A stretch of DNA of 64,000 nt, from NCBI RefSeq assembly GCF_001949145.1, contig NW_019091479.1, positions 740,767 to 804,766 on the forward strand. Direction: 5' to 3'. Position 1 is the first letter of the stretch; the number at the start of each line of letters is the position of its first letter. The position numbers and the translations under genes were made by a program. Of this stretch, positions 1 to 10,824 are shown piece after piece. The notes beneath the pieces were generated by a model. The model did not search any database and was not told the DNA's origin. It saw only the letters and a list, made by a program, of their open reading frames with translations. This DNA is from Acanthaster planci (Eukaryota > Echinodermata > Asteroidea > Valvatida > Acanthasteridae).

Positions 1-1523
1 ATGGTCACATTTTCTTTACCTACACACCATAATTAATGTTAAAAAAATATTTTACACTTTTTACTTTACAAATTTCCATGAATACAAACATATTATGCAG
101 AAATGCTTCTTGAATCGGCACAAACAAATGTGCAAAATTCACAACTACATGCACTGTCTATTAAAGTCCACTATTTTTAATATATTAATTTCATACATTC
201 CCAATCCTGCACTCCAAGGTTTCCTGCTCTTTTAAGATATTTTTTGATATCTTTAACATATTTAAAAACATTTCAAATAATTTTCCATCCTTCCTGCTCT
301 GAAGAACTCCAAAAAAGCATTTGACAAAGAATACACCTCATTCCTGTAAACCCTTTCCATGTCAATAAAACTACGTCATTCCAGACTCAAATGATTTTCA
401 CTAAAAAACAACAAATACACTCAGATACTGGAAGTGTTTTCATTCTGTCTAAAAACCTATTAAGAAAAACAAATGCCAACAGATTGATTACACAGAAACA
501 AATCTATCCACACATTATTATCAAATGTTTCAATGTTCCCAAAACCATAAAAATTACTACATTTTACACTATCATTATGAATAGATGATCATTGCTGACT
601 CCAACTTCAGCTGAGTACTGCTAATCAAAGACTCAGTGTGAGTTATCATAGCACTCAGTGACTGGGATCAGGTGACTTGAATCAAAGGACTGGTCAGATG
701 ACTGCTCCGTGCAGTGAAATCCTCAAACAGGACATATTTTGGCACTTTTTGAAGAAGTAATCTTCACTTTTTGAAAGTCCTTTCCAAAAAAAACGTACAT
801 GTATTTTCAAAAATGTAATTTCAGCTTTGCACTGCACTACAGTCTTAATCTTCATCTTAACGTATCAAGACAAACGGTTTAGACAAGAACAAGAGCAAGT
901 TAACAGCTCCACCTTCGATTTCTGATGAAAAAAAAACCTGACACTAAACTGACCTATTCCACAACTGTCTACATGAATCTGTGCACAGAGCAACCATCCT
1001 TAAGAAGTCCAGAGTTGTTGCATTAAGTACATACTCAATTCTACACTGTACAGCTTCTTATAGGATATACTTACTAAATATGTACATCAACTACTTGGCA
1101 TTTTAAAACATGCTTTCCTCAGCTTCAAGAGGTGCAGCTCAATATACAGTCAGACTCTGAAGGTAGTTCAATCAATTCTAGTATTTGAAACTAACAAATT
1201 CACTGGATGCAAATAGAAAATTTTAGGATTATCTGCTCTACAGGGGAACAAATGATATCCCCTCCACTCAGATATGTTTAGTCTTACGGTTAATGCCGCC
1301 CACAGGCCTTTTCTGGGTGCACATCTTGCACTTTGGTCAAGTTCTTTTCATTTCAAATACTGGCAGATATTGTCCAAAGAGTCTTGTGTAATTTCAATAG
1401 CTTTATGAAAACCTCCATGGCCCAAAGAAGGCTTCTATTGTGGGTTTCATGCGAACTCAGGAAATTCTGGAGTATCAACTCCCAGTCAATGGTTGGCCTC
1501 TGTAATAGTCATAGGTTTGATGT
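1..1523. other. Probable 3' UTR / downstream flank of the zinc-finger gene
   Basis: AT-rich sequence with no convincing coding exon. The short open frames in it lack coding character and splice sites. Because the zinc-finger gene on the minus strand ends at 1524, the right part of this stretch is most likely its 3' UTR. I could not fix a polyadenylation site, and the single AATAAA near 364 is on the plus strand. Confidence 0.4.
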
Positions 1524-3731
1524 TCAAGCCTGTATGACATGGGACACATTTGGAGCAGATACCGGCAATGGAAAATATGGCATTCTGGAATCCACGATGT
1601 GACTAGGAGATTGGAAAGCTGGGGAACTTGAGGTGAAGGTTGGGCTCTCTGTCGAAAATACTGCTGGGCCACGATTCATGTAACCTAATGACGTAGGCAT
1701 GGGAATATGCAGGTTTAAGGGGTGACTACCCACTGAGGGACTAGTGGCTGTGTGAGCTGGGAAACCATGAGGTTGGGCGCTTGATTTGGCATCGGTGGTC
1801 TGGCTTTGGACCCCTGAACGTGGTGGTAATGTAAGAGGCTGCAGTACAGAGTCTGGTGCCTGAAGATGCATCAGCATGGGAACAAGGTGGCTAGTGGTCT
1901 CTGCTGATGAATATTCATTCATGTTCATGCTTGGCTGATGCATATTCATGGTGGAGGCGGAGTCAGAGTTAGATTTCTTCTTACTCTTTTTGTGTTTCTT
2001 GTGGTGTGTGAGATTGCTGCCTGCCGAGGAGTTGCTCTGTTTGTTGGAATCAACGATGGGCATGTTAGCAAGTCCATTACTAGCAATCTGAGGGTGCTTC
2101 TCCATGTGTTTCTGCAGGTAAACTTCTAAGCTGTAGGTCTTCCCACATACCCCACAGGAGAATCGCTTTTCACGTCGAGTGTTCTCATGAGAAAGCGAGT
2201 GATTCTGCAGCTTGTCCAGCTCATCATAGGCCCTGTAGCAGTCTCTGCATTTGTAGGGTTTATCCTTGTTATGTCGCCTCCAATGTTGCTGTAAGTTAGA
2301 TAACTGACTGAATGCCTTGTCACAACCAGCATCAAAACACTTGTAAGGTTTCATGCCGGTGTGAATGCGTGTATGTTGTTGCAGATGTGACAACTGCTTG
2401 AAGGACTTGTCGCAGTAGGTACAATTGTAGGGCTTGTGGTTAGTATGAACCCGTGAGTGCTGACTTAGATATGACGTGGTTGCAAATCCTTTGCCGCATT
2501 CTTCACACTTGTAAGGTTTTCCCTCTGTGTGTGATCTTGCATGCAGCAGTACATCGGATTTACTGTAATACACCTGAGGACAGATCTTACAGTGATATTC
2601 CTGCCCACCCTGCTCTGCTTCCAAAAATGAACGTGGACTTGTGACTTTCTCTGCTTTATGACTGCTCTTACCTCGTGGTGATGATGTATTACCTGAATGG
2701 TTGGGGAGTCCATTGCTGCCGGCAGTGGCTGGTCTGGATGTGGCTTGATTGATAACAGGTGTTGGTTGGACAGTATTCCTGGTATACAAGGGAGCGGCTT
2801 GTTGTTGGCTTGTTGATGGTGGCATGGTAACACAGCCTGCTATTTCATGAGCAACGTGGCTTGCAATGGATGCAAATCGAGCACAACACTTGTTACACTC
2901 ATACCCTGTTGAAGCAAATATAAAAGTTGAACACGTTTCAAACATCTAATAATGTTTCAATCATGTCGCTGCACATTTGGTCTAACAACCTTGATAAGTA
3001 CTCATAACAATGGACACAATAGGAGAATGTTTTATGGCTACAAATAAAAATGTACAGGTGATTCAATGCCTCTTATTTTAGATGTTATACTGACCACATT
3101 TATTTACAAAATACTATTGAGCAAACTTAAAGCAGTTCATAGAAGACACAGGATACATCTACACAGACTGTGCAGCAACATCATGTGCAAAAGAATAATG
3201 TTACACTTGTCGTACCATTGGGGGTAATTCACTTGTCTGCAGTTTGGTCAGCAGATGAATTGAGTACCATTCTAAGGTACAAGTTTCCTATCTATACAAA
3301 CTAAAATCAATGATCTTTGAATAAAGTGCAAATAATGAAGGTCATTACCTGTTGGTGGCTTTGCAGGGGTTAATGGTGGTCTTGGCTCCATGCCAGGAAC
3401 CTGTGAGGAGAAATGATGATTACGCTAACGTAACATCGTAAAACATGAAAAATGTGTTAAATATATTGACATTAACAAGCAGCTGTCCACGACATCAAAC
3501 ATGAAAATATGAAAATATTGGAAAAATTTATGACTGTAGCAATTCTTTATTCAGTCATTAAAAACAAGATGTGACTGTTTTAGTTTTGATAGGTTGTTAT
3601 ACTTCTTATTGAAGTTAAACTCATTTCATGCATGTGTAAGTAATTTCACATACCTGTAATTGTTCAACCTCTGATTGCCAGAAGGTCACATGACTTGCAG
3701 GAGGTGAAAATGGTGGCCTCTGCAGACTCAT
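1524..3731 (-). CDS. C2H2 zinc-finger transcription factor, ZNF384/ZNF362-rotund-lin-29-like
   Basis: Nuclear sequence-specific DNA-binding protein by family. Three coding exons are read from the minus strand: 3731-3654, 3400-3349 and 2905-1524. Phases close to give 503 residues. The protein starts MSLQRPPFSPPASHVTFWQS, followed by a proline-rich stretch. A degenerate C2HC-like finger (YECNKC...HVAHEIAGC) lies near residues 45-68. A Ser/Thr/Gln linker leads to six consecutive C2H2 fingers at about residues 147-313. Fingers 2-4 carry the pattern TSYLSQH, QLSHLQQHTRIHTG and GCDKAFSQLSNLQQHWRRH, which matches the core of the ZNF384/ZNF362/rotund/squeeze/lin-29 group. A lysine-rich patch (HHKKHKKSKKK) follows and could be a nuclear signal, then a Ser/Pro/Met-rich tail. 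The polyglutamine/alanine tail of the vertebrate paralogues is absent, so family membership is likely but orthology is not shown. The large 3' exon contains all fingers. Confidence 0.8.
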
Positions 3732-4319
3732 TTTGCTGTACACACAAAATGTGCTTAGTTAGTGTGGTTACTGGTTACCGGTTACATTCACTGGTATCCT
3801 TCCCTCTTCCAGGGGTGCAGTTCTTTTGCCTTTAGAACAGCTTCACGTGGTCATTGAGGGAAAAAATGAAATGACTTTATAGTACACACGTTTCTTACAA
3901 GAATCATTGTCTCCAGCTATTTAATGTTAAAAACTTATTCATGTTTCATGAACTCTCCTTTTACATGTAAGTTGCTCACCTAAAAAATCAGGGGAACATC
4001 ACTTTGCATGGTAAAAGAAAATTCCTCTTTGATGACACAAGTGAGTGAAGTCTGCTGTTGCCAAGATACGAGCATTTAAAAAGTAACAGTCAATCCAGAA
4101 TCAGTGAAATATCTGAAACAGGTAAACAAACGAGAGGATGATTTACTTTATCAGACCCAAAATAATACTGAATAGAGGTGGGCAGTGGATACTTGATCAT
4201 GCACCATACCAATTTCCTATTTGGTCCCATGCTGACACTGTCATTATGAGATTATATGATGAGATGGAATTAAAACCTGCGGCAATTTCAGACTTTCTAA
4301 ATTCCAAAAAATCTCCCAG

Positions 4320-4600
4320 AGCCCCTAATCCCCCTTGACCATAACCACCCAAAGGTTGCTGGCCCTAACCTTCCCCATTCACACAAACTTACTTTGTGTA
4401 CAGAGGCTGTTGGACTTTGTTTTTCTGAGGTATGCCAAACCCAATGCAAAAGCCAGCTGTTATGGGCCTACCAGACCTATCCCCACAGAATTAAACACTT
4501 TACTACTGTTTAATTCTGTGTGGTGGGGGAAGGTTAGGGTTAAAAAGTGGAAGATCTTGCCATTATACATGTACTTGGAATTGCATTTAAAACATTGACA
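4320..4600. repeat. MITE-like element A, copy 1
   Basis: The core 4363-4539 has terminal inverted repeats. The left end is CCCTAACCTTCCCC and the right end is GGGGGAAGGTTAGGG. Just inside the right end is a palindrome in which CAGAATTAAACA is answered by TGTTTAATTCTG. A second copy sharing most of its sequence lies at 37118-37390. There is no coding capacity for a transposase. It sits in the 5' intron of the zinc-finger gene. Confidence 0.75.
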
Positions 4601-5777
4601 CATGATATTACAACTCTTTAGCAATTTGCCAGCATGGCCAAGCAAGGATTCTATCTTGCAATCTCAATGACAATTCAATAACCATGGGCCACACGCTTAC
4701 TCATTTCCAATGGGCAAACTAAGCAATTATCTGCTGGTTTAGTGCTGGCTTTTAACAAAAAGTTATGTGTGACTGTATAACAGCAAAATATATGTATAAT
4801 ACTTCAATAATAGGCACTTACTGCACACACGTCAAGCACACAGAAACATTGAAATATTTGTACCCTTTCTTACACATTACACATGAAGGGTAATTTTTCA
4901 CAAATGAATCAAATGTCATTAAGAAATGCTTGTGGTAAAAGAATCTTCTGTAAACAAGCTAAAATACTATTTACTTACTTATTATTGGTAAGACTCAGGT
5001 ATACGGACATCACTTTGTTTCCCTTATACTAGTGGTTTATAAGCCATCAGGAAGTAACAACATGTCCTAAAAAGTCAAATTTAGCAGTAAAAATAATAAA
5101 ACATTTACTGAGAAAACACTTAGTCTTAGAAAATTTTAAACCATTTTCACAGGATTTGTGGACACGGAATTGAGTGATGTCCGTGTACGGACCACTTTCC
5201 GTAATATTTTCCATTAACATTGCTGTCATTCAAAACATAGACTAGCCTACATTATGTTTCAAAATGCATGACATGTGGTTGCAGTTTATTCAGTGTTGAC
5301 CTTTGGCATACCCGTACCTCAGACATGTCAGATATCAAGGGCTAAGCATTGCCAGAGACATGAGCAGGATGAGACTTGACATGCCTGAGAGAAAGCCTAG
5401 GTCTATTATTTTACAGTCGACATCACATTTGGTGACAATTTGTTCATTACAGTTAAAGTGACCACGGAAATATTCGCTCACATGATGCATGACAACACGA
5501 ACTGTATCTGTACGAGAGGCCCGGCCTACGGCACGAGCAATACAAATGAATGCCGTTACATACATGCACTTCTTTTCATGCAAATCCAATTTTCATATTT
5601 CAATTTGACGCGTTGATGAAGTATTTTAGGGCAAAATATGGAAAATATAACGCCGTTCACACCCCCCAACACCTCCTTAATAAAACACTGAACATAAAGT
5701 ACCGTATAAATTGAAAAAATCTCGTAAATTCTGAGCTTTTAGACGCCCATTCTTTCGGGTCTTTTGTGAATACTCAC

Positions 5778-5815
5778 CCGAATCTTCGACTGTCATGGCC
5801 GGCTACCTTTTCTAT
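5778..5815 (-). promoter_or_regulatory. Candidate noncoding first exon of the zinc-finger gene
   Basis: On the minus strand a GC-richer patch ends in a good donor (CGG|GTGAGTA, exon end at 5778). The coding exon at 3735 starts right after an acceptor (GTACAG|CAAA-ATG), so an upstream untranslated exon must exist, and this is the best candidate seen. It carries an ATG in the sequence GGCCATGACAG; see findings for the overlapping upstream ORF that would result. The 5' limit given is arbitrary. Confidence 0.4.
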
Positions 5816-8800
5816 GAACAGCGCCCTCATTCGACTGAATTATAAAATGCCATTGACATCGTAAATCACTACCACATGCGCATATACACACACGCACGGC
5901 ACATGATGAACGAGTTTTAGAAGTCACGGTTACACAGTCGCTTATTCTGAGATGATAGGTCCAAAAGGTCTTGCAGAAATAATGATACCCTTCACGTGTA
6001 TAATACCTATCATGTATAATTATTTTACAGTGTATGATTATTTTACAACGTTGTTTACATGCATATAGTTATTATAAATTGGGTCACTGAAGAATAACGC
6101 TGCAGTACAGGATTGCTACTACACGTGCGTGTATGTGTTTTATTCTTCCATATGCGTGTACTAATGGAATACCGGGCACATCAAAAATGTTTGTTTAAAA
6201 TACAAGTCTTCAATGACCACAGTAAAAAGCCTCGAACATGTATTATAACAAACATGCATAAGTGCGAGATGTGTGCAATATAAAAAGGGTATTTTACGGT
6301 CAATAATATCAGGGCCCTCCGGCGCGTATATCTGTATCTCATAATTCTATTACAGAGTCAGATCAGCAAAGCATCTACAAAAACTTGAATATCGCAGGTT
6401 ATTCTACCTCGATGATCACACCAATATTATTACGTTTGCGCATTGTGTGGGTTTGACGTAAATTAAAAACACTCTAATTAACTGAGGAATTTTTTAGCTG
6501 CCCCTATAAAGCTTAACATCTTACATCTATATTTATTGTGGTATGTTGTTCCAGTCCTTAGTTGTTCGGGGAAGAAGGTATTATTTAAGACCATGTTGCG
6601 CCAGGGTGCGAATTTACGATTGCTTCTTTGAAATGTAAGACCCCTGGATATTCTGGTATTTGGCGTGAGGATATCAGCCTAAATATCGACCAACTTGCCG
6701 ATGATTGTAACCTGTTGATTTACGTCGTGTCTCAAGAGAAGACCAATCAAGTTCTTTAATTCATTTAGCCTTAACTTTTTTCCCAGGACTGCATGACCTG
6801 AAATTATGTTGAGGTAAATGAAACACATACGTTTTCGTACACCCAACATTGCCTCCGGACTAAACAAACGCTTGCTTGCAGACAGCGCACAGGGTGGGAC
6901 GAGTAGAACGGGTGATTATCAGACTACATTGCCCCTGCCTTATTAAGTTTTTCCCCACTTATTTAAGTTCACCCAAAGAAAGGGGGTTATTTCCCCCATG
7001 GGTTAATGAAGCGCGCTTAAAAATAGCTTGCCATGGAACGTGTACAGAACTACAACGCGTAGCACACACGCACCACATTACTCAGTAAATCCCTGTCACT
7101 GCACGAACGTAGTGAACAGGTTAGGCTGAAGTTTAGGAGACATCATCAAATTTCTTGTCCGCGGCTGCATGCAGAGGCACGTTTGAGTGGCTTCCAAACA
7201 GTGAGAGAAGCAAAGACATGTTCTTCTGTGTTTGGCTAGGAGGTAAATCTTTCTTATTTTCTATCCTGTGTAATATTTGTATTTCAGTTATTTTGCTTTT
7301 ATTTTAATGGCTGAATCCAGGAGGGGAAACGAGCGGCGGACATGCCCCAGGAACGGGCAAATATTTTTTAGTTATAGGCTTGCAGGCGATCTGAGTTCCA
7401 TTGCCTTGCCTTCCAAATACAAGTAAAATCCCCCACACTTACCCTGTCTCTTCAGAAATGCTACAACGGGTTACATTACAGAAATCATCCATCTCCTGAA
7501 AAACCTTGGTCCCCAAAAAATTGCTTCTGCAGATCTGCCCCCTGATTGCGCCTAAGGTCTATGTCCACTAGCTTAACCCTTCTCCCTGTACAGGTAATTG
7601 TGGAGTGACACATGTTTCTCACTTAAAGCAGATGTGTCCTTAACGGGGTAAGGATTGATTCTATACATACATAGATGAAAACTCCGTTTGTTGTCGGCAT
7701 TTTTCGAGACGTTTTTTTTTAATCGCATTTAAAAATCCACTTCATGCAAATCGAACCCCCAATTTACTGCCAGCGATTAACTATGTATGGAAACTCGTTT
7801 GCTGCGTTCCAAGGTATCCATGCATGTTTCACATCTTGAGTCTATCTAAATGGCACGTCCGGAAGTCCTCCACTTATTTTGCAGGTTGCGTGTTGTAAAT
7901 TGTCGCATAACGGCCGACATCGTTCACTCGATGGCTGTGTACGCTGTAAACAGTTAATACAATTCCAACTCGATGTTGTAATGTACGGCAAGGTATGCTT
8001 GAGTTATCCTACCGCACTAACCCCTAATAGTCGAGAACTCTCCCATTCCAAAACAGAAACATAGAAATTAAACATAAAAAAGGTGCATACTTATTACGCA
8101 GGTTACGGATGCACCCAGCTTTTTTTCTGAAAAGAAAGGGTTCCAAAACTCTTTCACTCATTCACTTATACTTCAACCTGCGGGGAGTCTGAGGCTCGAA
8201 ATAATTACCATTGTAGACTGCTTTTGTTTTCAGTCATAAGGCTCAGACACAGTACGGGGTATCCTTCAATGGTGAATGTAAAAGAGCTACAATATCCCAC
8301 CCGTTGGTCTGTGGCAAGGGAAAGTTAAGACGCATGTGTTTTGTTATCAAGACCACGCTACATTTACACGTAGGTTCAAGTTCCTGAGCACGAGTAAACA
8401 AAAAATTGATCAAATGGATTTCGGAATGTAGCAAAGTAGCAGAAGTTCAGTTAAATCAAAGGGCATGCAGAATAAAATTTGAATTGGGAATAAATTTCAC
8501 TGAAACTTGGCAAGCTTTATCTGAATATGTATGTTCTAGAAACCAAGACTATATGGCATAAATGTAACGACTTCCTTCCAAAATGTTATGTAACATTTGC
8601 TTGTACAACTATGGGGTGCAAAAAACCCGAAGTGTATGAGACGCAGATTCGATTGAAGAATTAAAGTTTAAACTATTGGCGAAGCTACCATTTTTTCTTC
8701 CTAACACTATTACCAGCAATTTCTGGGTTATTTCAGGAAACAACACATTTCTAGCGAATAACAACTGTATGGTGAGGAACCTGGTACAATATCTCAGGAA

Positions 8801-8989
8801 GAAATGTGACATCACTGACGAAAAAGGTTAGCTACAAAGATAATTTGTATTGATTGTGTAGTTGCTCAGTATTTCACAAACTGCAGTCTTAACTCCGAAT
8901 CAAATGTTTACTGGTGGTTGTAATGGAGTGGTGACTTCGATGAACGAGTAATTACTCCAGGAATATAAGCAAACACGCGTTTTGCCTTT
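5816..8989. other. Intergenic region between divergent genes
   Basis: Apart from the reverse-transcriptase relic at about 6540-6867 I see nothing convincing here. Promoters for the minus-strand zinc-finger gene (left end) and the plus-strand small gene (right end) must lie in it, but no TATA box or other defined element could be assigned. The short open frames near 6876, 7879, 8243 and 8609 have no codon or splice support. Confidence 0.4.
6540..6867 (-). pseudogene. Decayed C-terminal tail of a non-LTR retrotransposon reverse transcriptase
   Basis: Read on the minus strand, the frame passes IIGKLVDI, an in-frame stop, then ADILTPNTRISRG, and ends near NNTFFPEQLRT. This order (a ...LVDI segment, then LTPNTRxSR, then a xSFFPxTIxxWN-like motif) is the usual end of RTE/CR1-type ORF2 proteins. 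The stop codon and the loss of the WN motif by frameshift show it is dead. No promoter, endonuclease or 3' tail repeat was seen. Confidence 0.6.
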
Positions 8990-9810
8990 ATGTCGCTAGT
9001 GGTGCTCGACCTTGCCGATGAGGAGGGTAACCTGCAAAACCTGAGTGATTACAATCCCTGCTTCCCAGCTTCCAGACTTCTCCAACCCAAAGTCACATAT
9101 ATCCCCATCCTGATTGAACGTAAGTTGTTACATGTATTCAGCAGGCGACTCTAACAGAATTTGCAGCACGAACCATCAGATTACCAGTTCAAAGTATCGA
9201 GTACTTGGTTTGTGGATCTTACTCAATACGCCTGAATGTTCTAAAAACTATTTAATCAAAAATTGATGTGTATCAATTCGTTTATTTCTTTTTACTTCAA
9301 TTCTATCCAGGTAATGATGACAACACTCTCAAACCATTTACACCAATGGTTAAACGCGTCACGAGAGATCCCGATTTTATGAGTAAGAGCTACTAAAAAA
9401 ACAATTCATATCAACAAACTGCCAGATAGTTCCGTGAAGCCAAAACAATAAGCTGAGGATGGACGAACAAATTGGCCAACAGAACAGTCCAGACACTATT
9501 AATTACAAACTTTATGTTAAAAAGTACAGGTATAAAAATATAGACAGTACAGCAGTACAGAGTACGTGACCAGAAACGTCCTTATTGTCCTTTATAATTT
9601 CATCATACTGCATCTCTCACAGAAAATTTAATGGAGCAATATGAACGACGAGAGCATGCAAGGACCGGGGGCCAACGCTCCCGTTTGGAAGCCGTCAAAG
9701 AGGGCGATAAAGGTCAAGCTGTGACTTCTAAGGGCGGTGGCAGAGGGTCAACAACAACCCAAAAAAATCCCAAAGGAGGGGTGGGTAGCCGGTCTAAATC
9801 AACAAGATAA
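8990..9810 (+). CDS. Unrecognised 129-residue protein, three exons
   Basis: Exons 8990-9119, 9311-9382 and 9623-9810 join with matching phases (1, 1) to one uninterrupted frame of 129 residues ending TAA. Splice sites are good: C|GTAAGT, ATCCAG|GT, A|GTAAGA and TCTCACAG|AA. The protein begins MSLVVLDLADEEGNLQNLSD. The middle reads LKPFTPMVKRVTRDPDFM, then an amphipathic stretch KNLMEQYERREHART. The end is a Gly/Ser/Thr/Lys-rich basic tail ending GSRSKSTR. An in-frame TAA at 8966 lies upstream of the chosen ATG, which supports that start. An AATAAA is at about 9968, 160 bases past the stop. No signal peptide or membrane segment is visible, and I know no family for it. Because all exons are short it is easily missed by ORF scans. 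Confidence 0.65.
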
Positions 9811-10824
9811 TTAAAATACTGTAGTTGGATGGGTTTGACTGAAAGTGAACTTTATGAAAAAGATGAAACCAATTGGAGGTGTAATGATTTGACTGATTTA
9901 AGAACGACCTGCTCCGAATGGACAAGGCAAGTGATTGAGCAGATTCTACCAAGCGGAGTACCGCGCACAGAATAAAAACAGGGAAAGAAAACCAATTTAA
10001 TTACACTCACATTTACTTGGTGGAGGTACATGTTTTCGTCTACTTATTTATTTCATCTAAGAACACTTTCAGTCACAATTTTTCTTTTCAAATGTGTGAC
10101 TTTCCCTAAATATTCGGCAAAACAATATCCCCCCCCCAAAAAAAAAATCTGTGGTGGCACAATAAATAATAATGTGCTACACACGACTACTTTCAATTTC
10201 AATGGTACAATTACGCAATTCAAAATTATTTTTTTAGTTTGAAAGCGCTCAATTATTTTTGAGTTTTTGAATTGTAAAACCCAGTAAATTTAAACTTGTT
10301 TAACAGCAATTATACAAAAAGTGTGGCAGATTTTCATTGACTTTAATTTTGAAGGCAGCACTACTTTCCAGGTTAAAATAAGTTAGGAAATGTTGCCATT
10401 ATACAAAAACTGAAGAAAATGTACATAGTATCCATCATGTTAGTATCCACTATGAATGTTGTCGATTATCTAATTTTAACAAGAGGAAGCCTGCAGTGTC
10501 TAATATCCTCAGTGGCATAGCTAGGATTTTACTAGTAGGGGGGGCACATGGGGGCACCAGCTTTCAGTGGTGTGGTTTTTTGGGGCAAGATTTTGCTAGC
10601 CTTGTTCAATATCCATTCATCCGGTTTTTTTAAGTGGGGCCCCAGGGAATTTGTGGGGGGGGGCACTTGCCCTCCTAGGGACCCCTCATGGCTACATCAC
10701 AGAATATTCTGGATACTCCTTTGAAACTAACAATGGGGTTTTTCAAGTTTAAGCATAAAGCTTTTTGAGAATAAAATACAAACTGTATCATTTAGCGTAA
10801 TCTTTTCTTGGTTATGTCCTTATC
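9811..10824. other. Intergenic region between convergent 3' ends
   Basis: Contains the 3' UTR and AATAAA of the small plus-strand gene and, further right, the likely 3' UTR of TATDN1 on the minus strand. One MITE-like element (10512-10700) lies in between. A short run of C then A (about 10130-10147) is low-complexity. No other gene is visible. Confidence 0.5.
10512..10700. repeat. MITE-like element with GTGGCATAGCTAGGA ends
   Basis: The left end GTGGCATAGCTAGGA is answered by the right end GGCTACATCAC, whose reverse complement is GTGATGTAGCC. Both ends are followed inward by G-rich runs (GGGGGGGCAC, GGGGGGGGGCAC). This ends-plus-G-run structure is common among short non-autonomous elements of many animals. 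It is about 190 bp with no coding content. Confidence 0.55.

Noticed and set aside
1938-2833. Open frames overlapping the zinc-finger exon in other frames
   Set aside because: Shadow frames of a long, compositionally biased exon; the six C2H2 fingers fix the true frame.
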